A DNA stretch of 37,519 nucleotides from Listeria floridensis FSL S10-1187. GTDB taxonomy: Bacteria > Bacillota > Bacilli > Lactobacillales > Listeriaceae. How positions within the stretch are numbered: position 1 is the first letter of the stretch; every line of letters starts with the position of its first letter. The translations under genes and the position numbers were made by a program. The notes beneath the pieces were generated by a model. That model saw only the letters and a list, made by a program, of their open reading frames with translations. It searched no databases and was not told the origin of the DNA. Positions 18,403-26,970 of this stretch are shown here, piece after piece. The stretch is from the NCBI RefSeq assembly GCF_000525875.1, contig NZ_AODF01000043.1, forward strand, positions 1 through 37,519, in the 5' to 3' direction.

Positions 18403-19332
18403 TTAATCCGCCAGACCCTCTGCAATTTTTTCGAGGTTCCATTTCATCATTGCATAGTAACTGTCGCCGCTTTTCCCTTTTTCCGCAACCGAATCTGTAA
18501 AGACTTGGCTGTAAATCGGAATGCCGGTGTCTTTTGAGACAGTTTGCATAGGTTTCGCGCTGACGCTGCTTTCGATAAACAATGCTGGTATCGGATGGGC
18601 ACGTAATTGTTCAACGAGACCCTTAATCTGCCCGGGTGTCCCTTCTTCTTCCGTGTTGATTTCCCAGATGTACGACGACGGAATGTGATAGGCTTCCGAG
18701 AAATATTTAAAACATCCTTCGCTCGTAACAACTCTTTTATTTTCTGGCAACTTGCTGAATGTCTCTTTAGCTTCTTTATCAAGCTGCTCAAGTTTCGCCA
18801 AGTACGCATCTAGATTCTGCTTATAAAAGGCTTGGTTGTTCGGATCTTTCCGTGATAATTGCTTTTCAATATTTTTCGCGTAAATCATTCCATTTTCAAG
18901 ACTCAGCCAGGCGTGCGGATCTTCTTTTCCAGCCTCGTCTTTCCCTTCCAAATAAATCACTTTAACGCCGTCGCTTGCTGCAAAATAATCTTCATTTTGC
19001 TTTTTCTGAGCATTTTGCATGAGCTTACTGAACCACGCATTTCCGCCTGTCTCTAGGTTGATGCCGTTGTAGACGATCAAGTCTGCTTCTGCGATCTTAC
19101 GTATATCTTTCGGAAGCGGTTCGTATTCGTGCGGATCTTTCCCAACAGGAACAATGCTATGCAAATCAATTTTGTCTTTTGCGATATTTTTCGTCATGTC
19201 CGCCAAAATGGAATTGGTCGCCACAACTTTTAATTTTACCTCTTCGTTATTGTCTACATTTTTAGAATTTGAGCAGGCACCAAGCAGCAACAAAACAAGG
19301 AAAAATGGCAGCAGATATTTGAGTCTGTTCAT
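18403..19332 (-). CDS. mntA: manganese-binding lipoprotein of ABC transporter
   Basis: This cluster A-I metal-binding protein is anchored to the outer face of the membrane. The signal peptide ends in the lipobox LLLGACSNS (Cys20). The four metal ligands of PsaA/MntA-type proteins can be assigned: His in GKDPHEYEP, His in DPHAWLS, Glu in [13 protein letters not shown] and Asp in [10 protein letters not shown]. His-His-Glu-Asp with no His-rich loop indicates Mn2+ (or Fe2+) rather than Zn2+. The [13 protein letters not shown] stretch is characteristic of PsaA-like proteins. The 309 residues are full length. The start overlaps the permease stop (ATGA). Confidence 0.93.
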   Translation of the reverse strand: MNRLKYLLPFFLVLLLLGACSNSKNVDNNEEVKLKVVATNSILADMTKNIAKDKIDLHSIVPVGKDPHEYEPLPKDIRKIAEADLIVYNGINLETGGNAWFSKLMQNAQKKQNEDYFAASDGVKVIYLEGKDEAGKEDPHAWLSLENGMIYAKNIEKQLSRKDPNNQAFYKQNLDAYLAKLEQLDKEAKETFSKLPENKRVVTSEGCFKYFSEAYHIPSSYIWEINTEEEGTPGQIKGLVEQLRAHPIPALFIESSVSAKPMQTVSKDTGIPIYSQVFTDSVAEKGKSGDSYYAMMKWNLEKIAEGLAD

Positions 19333-20172
19333 CCTTTAAGAACCTTCTTTCGAAAAAAATGTTGTTTTGGTGAGAACACGAAACCGATGAGGAAAAGTGT
19401 TGCAGAAGTCAAAACGATGCTCGAACCGGCTGCAATGTTGAAACTATAACCGATGAAAAGTCCAATAAGCGAAGCAAGGGCACCAAGTCCTGCGGCAATG
19501 AACATCATCGGTTTTTAAGCTATTTGCAAATAAATATGCGGTTGCAGCTGGCGTAATCAGCATCGCCACAATCAAGATGGTTCCGACACTTTGCATCGCT
19601 GTTACGGCCACAAGTGTAAGCAGAATCATCAGCAAATAATGATAGAAGCCGACATTCATTCCAAGTGCTTTTGCCATCAGTGGATCGAAGGATGTTAGAA
19701 ACAATTCTTTGAAAAAAATGATGATCGTTAAGAGAACTAATAAGGAGATGCCAATCGTCATATATTTATCAATATCTTGAACGGCAAGAATATTTCCAAA
19801 CAAAATATGAAACAAATCTGTCGAGCTGTTCGCAACTCCGATCAAGATAACGCCAAGCGCTAAAAATGAACTGAATGTAATGCCGATCGCAGTATCACCT
19901 TTAATAACACTGTTATTTTTTATGAAAGTAATGATGACAGCGGCAAGCAAGCCAAAAAGAATCGCACCAACAAAGAAATTGATTCCAAGAATAAATGAAA
20001 GCGCCACACCTGGCAAGACCGCATGAGAAATTGCATCCCCCATAAGCGACATGCCGCGCAGAATAATAAAACAGCCGACTGTCCCAGATACTATCCCAAT
20101 GACAACCGCTGTTATTAAAGCATTTTGTAGAAAGTGAAAGTTTTGCAGTCCGTCAATAAAATTAGTAATCAT
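19329..20172 (-). CDS. mntC: manganese ABC transporter permease, frame broken near the C-terminus
   Basis: This ABC-3 family membrane permease starts at ATG 20172 (ribosome-binding site GAGGAG), overlapping the ATPase stop by 11 bases. Early motif: [20 protein letters not shown], including the ABC-3 loop. About eight hydrophobic helices follow. The frame breaks at a five-A run near 19514-19518 (minus strand); removing one A gives [18 protein letters not shown] and continues to TGA at 19331-19329, which overlaps mntA. The continuous protein would be about 281 residues, normal for the family. As read, the last 45 residues are garbled. Confidence 0.88.
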
Positions 20173-20893
20173 TCTCTTGCTCCTCACTGATAAAAATGTG
20201 AGCGCCGTATGCGGCAAGCAAATTATGTTTCTGAAAAACTTGTTTTGTCTTACCGCTCGCAATCAGCCGCTTGTTGAAAATCAAAAGCTGATCAAAATAG
20301 CGTTCAACTTTACTTAAATCATGGTGTACAATCAAGATGATTTTTTGTTCATCTTTCAGTTTCCGTAGTATTTCCATAATGATTTGTTCGCTCACTGCAT
20401 CAATCCCAACAAAGGTTCATCTAACAAAAGAATATCTGCCTTTTGCACTAAACATCTAGCGAGTAGAACGCGCTGGAATTGCCCACCAGAAAGTTCGCTG
20501 ATTTGTCGAGTTGAATACTCAGAAAGTCCAACCATCTCAAGTGCTGTTTTTACCTCAGCCCAGTTTTTCCGTTTAAGCTTTCGCAAAAAGCCGACACGCG
20601 GATACGTTCCCAGTGACACACATTCTTGTACAGTGATTGGAAACGTGAAATCGACCGCACTTTTTTGTTCCACGTATGCCACTCGTTTCAAACTTTTTTT
20701 TGGCCGGAACACCATCAATTAGCACTTCTCCAGAATGCGGAATTATTGCAAGCATCGCTTTTAGCAATGTCGATTTTCCAGCACCATTTGGACCAATAAC
20801 CCCTATAATTGCCGGTTCCCTAATGGAAAAACTGACCGCTTCGACTACTAGATCGCCTGTATAGCTGACATTTATTTCATTACACTCAATCAT
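20162..20893 (-). pseudogene. mntB: manganese ABC transporter ATPase, two frameshifts
   Basis: All ABC motifs are present but spread over three frames: Walker A GPNGAGKST (about residue 34), Q-loop VEQKSAVDF, signature LSGGQFQRVLLAR, Walker B ILLLDEP and H-loop IVHHDLSKV. The first break is an A8 run (20694-20701) where seven A restore KKSLKRVAYVEQ. The second lies near 20400, where one missing G would give GLDAVSEQ. Start ATG 20893 has a good AGGAGG site. It is the first gene of the ATPase-permease-lipoprotein operon. The intact permease and lipoprotein motifs suggest sequence errors and not gene loss. Confidence 0.88.
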
Positions 20894-20964
20894 AGTGTCC
20901 TCCTTTTTTATAACAAACTAGATTTGCATCGCAAAGCACTCAGCCGCATTTCCAAGTTCTTTTT

Positions 20965-21001
20965 ACTATAATTAAAAAAGTTTCCTTTGTCAAACTTTTT
21001 T
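20965..21001 (-). promoter_or_regulatory. mnt operon promoter with dyad operator (MntR/DtxR-type candidate)
   Basis: The -35 box TTGACA (20993-20988) and -10 box TATAGT (20970-20965) are 17 bases apart. A perfect dyad, AAAAAAGTTT (20974-20983) and AAACTTTTTT (20992-21001) with an 8-base centre, covers the -35 box and the spacer. A dyad over the promoter of a manganese uptake operon is where an MntR-type repressor would bind. Assignment to MntR is inferred from the genes controlled. Confidence 0.75.
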
Positions 21002-21022
21002 AGTCGAAGGAAAATATGAAGC

Positions 21023-21138
21023 AAAAAAAAGCCCTGCTCAACCTGGAGCAGGGCGAAGAAAATCTACAGAAAAAGTACTACAAGATCATGGTTATAGAAA
21101 AGAGAGTTCTAAACACAAAGGGAGCCTTGTAGTACCTT
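21023..21138 (-). ncRNA. candidate small RNA (about 115 nt)
   Basis: On the minus strand a possible promoter (CAGACA 21174-21169, 18-base spacer, TAAGAT 21150-21145) is followed by an arm GTACTACAAG (21135-21126) that pairs perfectly with CTTGTAGTAC (21084-21075). A C/U-rich loop (GGCTCCCTTTGTG, AACTCTCTTTTC) separates the arms. It ends in a strong terminator, GCCCTGCTC/GAGCAGGGC (21054-21031), with eight U. No ORF is inside. The CU-rich single-stranded loop is typical of sRNAs that pair with ribosome-binding sites, but I cannot tie it to a named family. Confidence 0.5.
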
Positions 21139-21330
21139 ACTACTATCTTAGCTCATTTTTTTTCTTTGTGTCTGTGACGAAACAGTGAAACTTTTGGTCT
21201 GCAGAAGTAAATTTGACTCGAATTTTGCTTTATTTTCGAAGAAAGTACGAAACATCGTAAAAAATCACAATTAAATTTGAATTTATGAAATTACTAGGTG
21301 TACAATTAACGTGAAAGGAGGCTCAAGAAT

Positions 21331-22414
21331 GTGCAGCAGATTTTTATGAACATCTCCGCTAACATCGCACTGATTATTACTGGTTGCTATTTAATCAATT
21401 CGCTAATCCCACTCGAGCTGAATTCGCCGCCTTCACGCATTCGAAAACTGCTGATTATCTTAACTGCAAGTTTTGTTGGTTATACGGTTATGTATTTTGC
21501 GATTCAGCTTGAAAATAGTTTCCGAATGGATCTGCGTTACATTGTCATTTTCCTCTTGGCCTACTACATAGATAAACGAGCAGCACTTTATTGCGCCTTT
21601 TTTGATGGGACTTTTGCGCTTTACACTAAGCATGGATGCAGCTGCCATTTTTGGTTTACTTTCCCTGCTTGTATTTGCGTTCATAAGTTCGCTATTCATT
21701 CCATTTTTAAAGCGAAAGTGGAGCGACAAACTGAATTTAATCATCTTAAATCTATTCAGTTTACTTTTAAGTTCCGTCAATTTACTGGTCTTTCAAGATT
21801 TAACTCAGTTTGCAATTGTGATTATTCTTTTAACCACATTCTTTTCATTTCTCACATTGTTTTTCGTCAGTTATGTGATTCATGACATGGAACGTTCAAG
21901 GCTTGCACGGCTCGAAGAAAAAGAGCTGGCGTACACAGATTTTCTAACTGGACTTGCGAATGTCCGCTCATTTAACCAGCTGTTTCACCAGTTCACTCAC
22001 GCAGAAAATCCACCAAGTTTGAATTTGCTTATCCTCGATATCGACTTTTTCAAGAACGTGAACGATACATACGGGCACAGTGTTGGTGATAAAGTCTTGC
22101 AGGATATTGCCCATGTGCTTCGCAAAAATGCGCCGAATTATGATTACTTGTTCCGCGTTGGCGGTGAAGAATTTTGTTTGCTTCTTCCAAAGATCACGCT
22201 GGAAGAAGCCTCAGAAACCGCCGAAAAAATCCGTGAAGCCGTCGAAAACTTGCTGATCGACATTGGAAGCGAACAACCGATCTCTGTTACCATCTCAGCC
22301 GGACTTGCAAGCTCTGAACTCCATCCAAACGAGTATCTAAAGCTTTATCAAATGGCTGACAAAGCGCTATATTCTGCCAAAAAAAGTGGTCGTAATCGTG
22401 TGGCTGTCTACTAA
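21331..22414 (+). pseudogene. membrane-bound diguanylate cyclase (GGDEF), frame broken at T6
   Basis: It makes cyclic di-GMP. From GTG 21331 (AAAGGAGG, 9 bases upstream) the first 90 residues hold three or four membrane helices. The frame then breaks in a T6 run (21598-21603); with five T it reads AFLMGLLRFTLSM and continues through more helices (a 5TM-5TMR-type sensor) to a GGDEF domain. Motifs: TDFLTGLANVRSF, LDIDFFKNVNDTYGHSVGD, RVGGEEFCLLLP and DKALYSAKKSGRNRV. The catalytic GGEEF is intact; an RxxD inhibitory site is not seen five residues upstream. Total about 360 residues. A TTGAAT-18-TACAAT promoter lies near 21271-21300. It is transcribed opposite to its neighbours. Confidence 0.88.
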
Positions 22415-22447
22415 AAAACGCATCGGAGTTTTCCAATGCGTTTTTTT
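22413..22447 (+). terminator. terminator of the GGDEF gene
   Basis: AAAACGCATCGGA pairs with TCCAATGCGTTTT around a short loop, followed by a T7 tract. It starts at the GGDEF stop codon and faces the convergent minus-strand gene. Confidence 0.85.
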
Positions 22448-22474
22448 GAGTTCAAAAACCATACTTATAGGGCC

Positions 22475-23108
22475 TTAATAGGCCGTCACTTTTTTGATAA
22501 CTTTTTGATTTTCATCTAAGATTAGCCATTCCGCATAATTATTTTCATCGCGTTTTCCAGAAAGTTTCATCGTTAGTTTCTTAGCATTTGTTTTTACGTT
22601 AAAAAACACATAATCTGGATGTGCTGGCGGGTTGACGGTTAATTCATTCGCACGGCTGCTTGAAACCAGTGAAAATTTCAAGTTTTTCATTTGTGAAGAT
22701 TCAATATCAATTTGCTCCTTGGAATAATGAATCTTTACTAGCCCTGCTTGATCATTTTGAATCAGCATCCGAAACAGTTCAAGCATTGTTCCAAGAGTTC
22801 CGTAATCAAAGTCCACCGTTAACAAGGATTTTCCATTGTTTTCTTGATAAGACATCTGCGTGGGACTTTCAAATTTTACTTTTGTTAAACAATTCGCTTT
22901 CTCAAAATAATAACTTGGAGCTTCTTCGCTCCTTGGAATAAACGCCATTTGATAGACGAACGGCTCCCGATACGAAAATGGATAAGATGTAATGTCGACT
23001 CCTTTATACTGATTGATCTTGTATATATGCGCTCCGATTGCTGCTGAAATAATTAGTACCACTACAATACCCGCATACATAAATCCCTTTTTTTTTCGTC
23101 ATTTTCAT
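22475..23108 (-). CDS. membrane-anchored hypothetical protein (about 210 aa), start disrupted by an A9 run
   Basis: I do not recognise the family. One N-terminal membrane helix (YAGIVVVLIISAAIGAHIY) is followed by a soluble outside-facing domain rich in beta strands, ending with WLILDENQKVIKKVTAY. The best start is ATG 23108 with a GAGGAG site, giving MKMTKKKGFMYAG if an A9 run (23089-23097) is read as eight. As given, only the later ATG (23080) keeps the frame, and AAGGGA could serve it weakly. From memory, L. monocytogenes also has a hypothetical gene beside its HMG-CoA reductase gene, so this may be its counterpart. It is convergent with the GGDEF gene. Confidence 0.6.
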
Positions 23109-23162
23109 TGCTCCTCTAGTTGTTTTTTTCTGAATTATACCATAATTGAATTATTTTTGACC

Positions 23163-23197
23163 AAAAAATAAGCTGAACGGCTTCGCCTCAGCTCATT
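23163..23197 (-). terminator. terminator of the leucine-catabolic/mvaA operon
   Basis: On the minus strand AATGAGCTGA pairs with TTCAGCTTATT around GGCGAAGCCG, followed by a U6 tract. It lies just after the mvaA stop codon. Confidence 0.8.
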
Positions 23198-23202
23198 TTC
23201 AA

Positions 23203-24475
23203 TTATTCAGTTTTATGAAGCCGTTCAATAATTTCTGCCGCCGTAGCCAAGCTGATACTTTTTGTAGCTGTCATTTCACGTGCTACCTGCTCGATTTCTT
23301 CTCCGACTGCCCCAGCCGAAATGGCTGTTGATTTAGCTTGAAGCGACATGTGCCCCGCTTGAATGCCTTCTGTCACAAGAGCACGCAAAGCTGCCAAATT
23401 TTGCGCAAGCCCGGCCGAAACCGTAAGCATCGCAAGTTCCTCTGCCGATTCAAGCCGCACAATTTTTTGAGCGAGCTTTGCGAGCGGAACAATTTTGATC
23501 GAGCCGCCAACTGCTGCAACTGGCATCGGCAAGGTCATCTCTCCAACCAGGCTGCCCGTCTTTGAAACCGTCCAGCGATTCATCGGGCCGTATTTTCCAT
23601 TTCGCGCCGCGTAAGCATGACAGGCCGCCTCAACTGCGCGGGTATCATTTCCGAAAGCGAGAATAACCGCATCAATTCCGTTCATGATCCCCTTATTGTG
23701 TGTCGCCGCACGATAAATATCGTTTTCCGCAAAGTGATAGGCCCAAACAATCCGGTCACGCACTTCCTCGCCACTATAGCCTTTTCCGGCAAGCAATGCC
23801 GCTGGAATTTCACATCTCGCTGTTGCCGTCGCTTGGTCGACCAAGTTTGACAGTATTTTCATTTCTGCCGTTCCGCCCGAAAGCTGCTCAAGTCTTGCGG
23901 CAACAGCTTCTGCCATCGTATTGATCATATTGGCGCCCATCGCATCCAGCGTATTAACCGCTAAATGTACGACAAGAAGATTTTCCTGCGGTGTTTTCAC
24001 TTCACGCACCGTAATATCAGCCGCACCACCGCCACGTTTTTTTAAAGACGGATGAGCCTCGTTTGCTAAAGTGATTAGCTCTGTTTTTGCTCCGAGAATC
24101 GCACCCGATGCTTCTTTGCCATTTTGCACGCCCGAAAGAGCAATCTGGCCGATCATCATGCGCGGCGAAGCTTCTGCTTGAAACCCTCCAGCCGCTCGAA
24201 TCAGCTTGTTTGCGGCGCTTTGCGCCGCAATCACCGACGGCTCTTCTGTTGCCATCGGAACCGCGTAATCCTTATCATTGATTCGCATGTTCAGCCCAAG
24301 CCCCACTGGAATCGAATAGGTGCCAATCAAATTTTCAACCATATGCTCGGCCGTATCTAGCGAAAGCGTGCCTTCCCGTTCCAAAAGAGCTCGTTCTTCC
24401 TCTGAAAGATCAGCCGCCTGTTGAAGTGTATCAAGCCGTTCACTGCGTTTTTTTTTTGTAGAATTTATCGAACAT
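23203..24475 (-). CDS. mvaA: HMG-CoA reductase, class II (frame broken near the start at A10)
   Basis: MvaA reduces HMG-CoA to mevalonate with NAD(P)H, committing carbon to isoprenoids; class II enzymes can also run backwards. Motifs: ENLIGTYSIPVGLGL (substrate Glu), DAMGANMINT, RAATHNKGIMNGIDA (catalytic Lys), AFGNDTRAVE (catalytic Asp) and GHMSLQAKS (C-terminal His). The natural start is ATG 24475 with AGGTG 6 bases upstream, 12 bases after the carboxylase stop. It reads MFDKFYKKK and then hits an A10 run (24448-24457); nine A restore RSERLDTLQQ, giving about 424 residues. An alternative long frame (from 24594) has an unrelated N-terminus and no ribosome-binding site. It is the last gene of the operon; class II reductases are normally needed for isoprenoid synthesis. 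Confidence 0.93.
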
Positions 24476-24487
24476 GGTTTCACCTGC

Positions 24488-25980
24488 TTACATCGGATAG
24501 ATTTTATGAGTAATTGTCGTTTCGCGTTTTCCTTCATAAAAAGCAAACCGCTCCAGAAGTTCATTTCTAAGCCTTGTCGGCTCAACCACATCATCGACGA
24601 TCAGTTCGGATGCTTCTTTAAAAATGTCAATTTCGGCTTGGTATTCAGCGATTTTTTCAGCGACAAAAGCCGCGCGTTCAGATTCCGACAGTTCGGCAAT
24701 CTTACCAGCATATACGGCGTTAACGGCCGCATCAGGCCCCATCACGCAATCTCAGCTGAGGGCAGCGCCAAAACCGCATCCGGATCAAACGCTGGGCCTG
24801 CCATGGCGTAAAGTCCGGCGCCGTATGCTTTTCTTACAATCACAGAAATAATCGGGACGGTAACTTCGCTGACTGCCGCGATCATTTTGGCACCGTGGCG
24901 GATAATGCCAGCTTTTTCAACTTGTGAGCCGATCATAAAGCCTGGTACATCTGCAAGGAACAATAGCGGAATTCGGTAGGCATTGCAGATTTGGATGAAT
25001 TTTGCGGCTTTGTCTGCTGAATCTGGGAAGAGCACGCCGCCTTTTACGATTGATTGGTTCGCGACGATGCCGACTGATTTGCCGTTCAAGCGGGCAAAAC
25101 CTGTGATTAGTTCACGTGCAAACAAGGCTTTTATTTCAAGGAAACTGCCCGCATCAATGAGTGTATCAATTACTTGATACATATTAAGCGGGGCATTCGG
25201 ATTTTCTGGAATGACTTCCGCCAAACTTTTACTGCTTTCAGCCGCTTCCGCCTCAGCTTGTTCGTAGTCCAAATAAGAAAGGTAAGCACGTGCAAAGTCA
25301 AGCGCTTCCGTTTCAGTCGAAACAAGCACGTCGCCGCAACCGGAAACCGTGCAGTGCATTCGAGCGCCGCCCATTTCTTCAAGTGTTACTTTTTCACCGA
25401 TTACTTTTTCTGCCATTCGCGGTGAACCAAGATACATCGAAGCGTTTCCTTCGACCATCACGACGACATCGCAAAATGCCGGTATGTAAGCGCCACCTGC
25501 TGCAGAAGGCCCAAATAAAAGACAGATTTGCGGAATTTTCCCTGCCAACTGTACTTGATTATAAAAAATCCGTCCTGCGCCGCGTCTTCCGGGGAACATC
25601 TCCACTTGATCCGTGATGCGCGCACCCGCCGAGTCCACCAAATAAAACAGTGGCAAGCCAAGTTTTTCTGCTGTTTCTTGCATCCGGATGATTTTTTCAA
25701 CCGTTTTCGTTCCCCAAGAACCGGCTTTAACTGTCGAATCATTCGCAATGACAGCAACTTTCCGGCCATTCACATAACCAAGACCTGTAACAACACCGTC
25801 TGCCGGAAGCCCCTCTGCTTCGCTTGCAGCAAACAAACCGTCTTCTTGAAATTTGCTTCCCGCATCAAGCAACTGTTTAATACGCTCGCGCACGAAAAGC
25901 TTGCCTTTTGAAGCATTCGCTTGATGATATTTTTGTTTTCCACCGGCAGTAATCGCCGAAATCCGTTTCTCCAAGTCCAC
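24488..25980 (-). pseudogene. acyl-CoA carboxylase carboxyltransferase, methylcrotonyl-CoA type (YngE-like), frame broken
   Basis: The carboxyltransferase subunit moves CO2 from carboxybiotin to an acyl-CoA. Two crotonase-fold halves are visible. The N-half has VDSAGARITDQVEMFPGRRG, the acyl-CoA loop FGPSAAGGAYIPAFCD, MYLGSPRMAEKVIGE and LGGARMH-like GGARMHCTVSG. The C-half has GIVANQSIVKGGVLFPDSA, LFLADVPGFMIG and RKAYGAGLYAMAGPAFDPDA. GGAYIPA is closer to methylcrotonyl- than to propionyl-CoA carboxylases. The frame stops at 24742; one missing G near 24745 would restore EIAVMGPDAAVNAVY, running to 24488 (about 497 residues). It resembles B. subtilis YngE, and its neighbours (biotinyl protein, hydratase, acyl-CoA dehydrogenase) agree. 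No biotin carboxylase is in this window. Confidence 0.87.
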
Positions 25981-25985
25981 TTTCT

Positions 25986-26756
25986 CTACCTCCCCTTAAA
26001 ATTCGGCGTTCGTTTTTCCCGAAAGGCAGTAAGCCCTTCCAGTCGATCTTCTGTTTTAATCGTTTTTAAATAACCTGTTTTTTCAAGTTCAAACGCTTCA
26101 AAGAGCGGGAGTTCGCGCCCGCGCCCAATCACTTCCTTGGCAATTTGGACAGCAAGCGGAGCATTTCGAGCGATTTCACGCGCCAAGCTAAGCGCTTCTT
26201 CACGTGCATCATCCGCCGCCTTGCTCACGATCCCGAGCCGCACTGCTTCTGCTGCATCAATCCGCCGAGCCGCAAGCACAAGCTCCATCGCGTTCGTCGT
26301 TCCGATTAACCGTGCAAGCCGTGCCGTACCGAAAGCGCCTGGAATGATTCCGAGACTTGTTTCCGTAAGCCCAAGCCGCGCGTCCCGCGCGGCAATCCGA
26401 AAATCGCATGCAAGCGCAAGTTCGAGCCCGCCGCCAAATGCAGCCCCGTTCAGCGCCGCAATCGTTGGCACCTTCACGTTCGCCATTCGTTCTGCAAGTC
26501 TCCGAATCCGCTCAACCGCGGGCCAAACCTCTTCCTCGCTTAGACGAGCACGTTCCTTGAGATCTGCACCCGCCGAAAAAACCCGCTCGCCTGCGCCGGT
26601 CACTATCATCACCCGCAAAGGTTCATTTTCAAGCTCGCTCAGCACATCGTGAAACGCTTCTAAAACAGCATCCGAAAGCGCATTGGCTTGCTCTTTCCGG
26701 TTAATCGTAATGACTGCAATCCCGTCACCACCTGAAACCCATTCAACAAGTGCCAT
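25986..26756 (-). CDS. enoyl-CoA hydratase family, methylglutaconyl-CoA hydratase-like (YngF-like)
   Basis: A crotonase-fold protein of 256 residues from ATG 26756, one base after the biotinyl-protein stop; longer frames begin inside that gene. The oxyanion loop is FSAGADLKER and ALNGAAFGGGLELALACD. Catalytic glutamates are expected in GLELALA and LTETSLGIIPGAFG. These features match AUH/LiuC-type hydratases that convert 3-methylglutaconyl-CoA to HMG-CoA. Placed between the biotinyl protein and the carboxyltransferase, it fits the leucine route; a plain beta-oxidation role is possible but no other beta-oxidation genes are nearby. Confidence 0.88.
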   Translation of the reverse strand: MALVEWVSGGDGIAVITINRKEQANALSDAVLEAFHDVLSELENEPLRVMIVTGAGERVFSAGADLKERARLSEEEVWPAVERIRRLAERMANVKVPTIAALNGAAFGGGLELALACDFRIAARDARLGLTETSLGIIPGAFGTARLARLIGTTNAMELVLAARRIDAAEAVRLGIVSKAADDAREEALSLAREIARNAPLAVQIAKEVIGRGRELPLFEAFELEKTGYLKTIKTEDRLEGLTAFREKRTPNFKGR

Positions 26757-26757
26757 C

Positions 26758-26970
26758 TTAATCAAGCATCCCGATCGAATCATTTTCATTCACAAATTCA
26801 CCTTCAACGACCGACCATTCCACAAGCTTCCCAGTATTTGGCGCTTCAACTGGAATCAACATCTTCATTGATTCAATTTCTGCAATCGTTTCTCCCTTTT
26901 CAACCTCATCCCCAGCTAGTTTCTTAAAATTATTAAGCGTTCCAGTAATAACCGCACGAATTTCTTCCAT
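26758..26970 (-). CDS. biotin carboxyl carrier-type protein (YngHB-like, 70 aa)
   Basis: This is a stand-alone biotinyl/lipoyl domain. The biotinylation motif ESMKM places the modified lysine at residue 36, flanked by Pro/Gly beta turns (LIPVEAPNTGKL). Its 70 residues are close to the small BCCP YngHB of the B. subtilis yng operon. Its ATG overlaps the acyl-CoA dehydrogenase stop (TAATG). It would shuttle carboxyl groups from a biotin carboxylase to the downstream carboxyltransferase; the carboxylase must come from elsewhere, possibly AccC. Confidence 0.88.
   Translation of the reverse strand: MEEIRAVITGTLNNFKKLAGDEVEKGETIAEIESMKMLIPVEAPNTGKLVEWSVVEGEFVNENDSIGMLD

Noticed and set aside
18447-18809. 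120-aa minus-strand ORF inside mntA
   Set aside because: It is an out-of-frame shadow of the lipoprotein gene, whose metal ligands are all in the other frame.
20162-20893. Reading the ABC ATPase as three separate genes
   Set aside because: Walker A, signature and Walker B/H-loop motifs are distributed in order over the three frames and join into one normal ATPase with two single-base corrections.
18403-20893. Zinc (AdcABC/ZnuABC) transporter
   Set aside because: The binding protein has a His-His-Glu-Asp ligand set and no His-rich loop, which fits manganese transporters.
23203-24594. 463-aa version of HMG-CoA reductase starting at 24594
   Set aside because: The first ~50 residues are unrelated to the family, lack a ribosome-binding site and overlap the carboxyltransferase gene; ATG 24475 with one base removed from the A10 run gives the normal start.
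26137-26652. 171-aa plus-strand ORF inside the hydratase gene
   Set aside because: It is antisense to the conserved crotonase and is rich in Ser/Arg/Ala, as expected for the opposite strand of a codon-biased gene.
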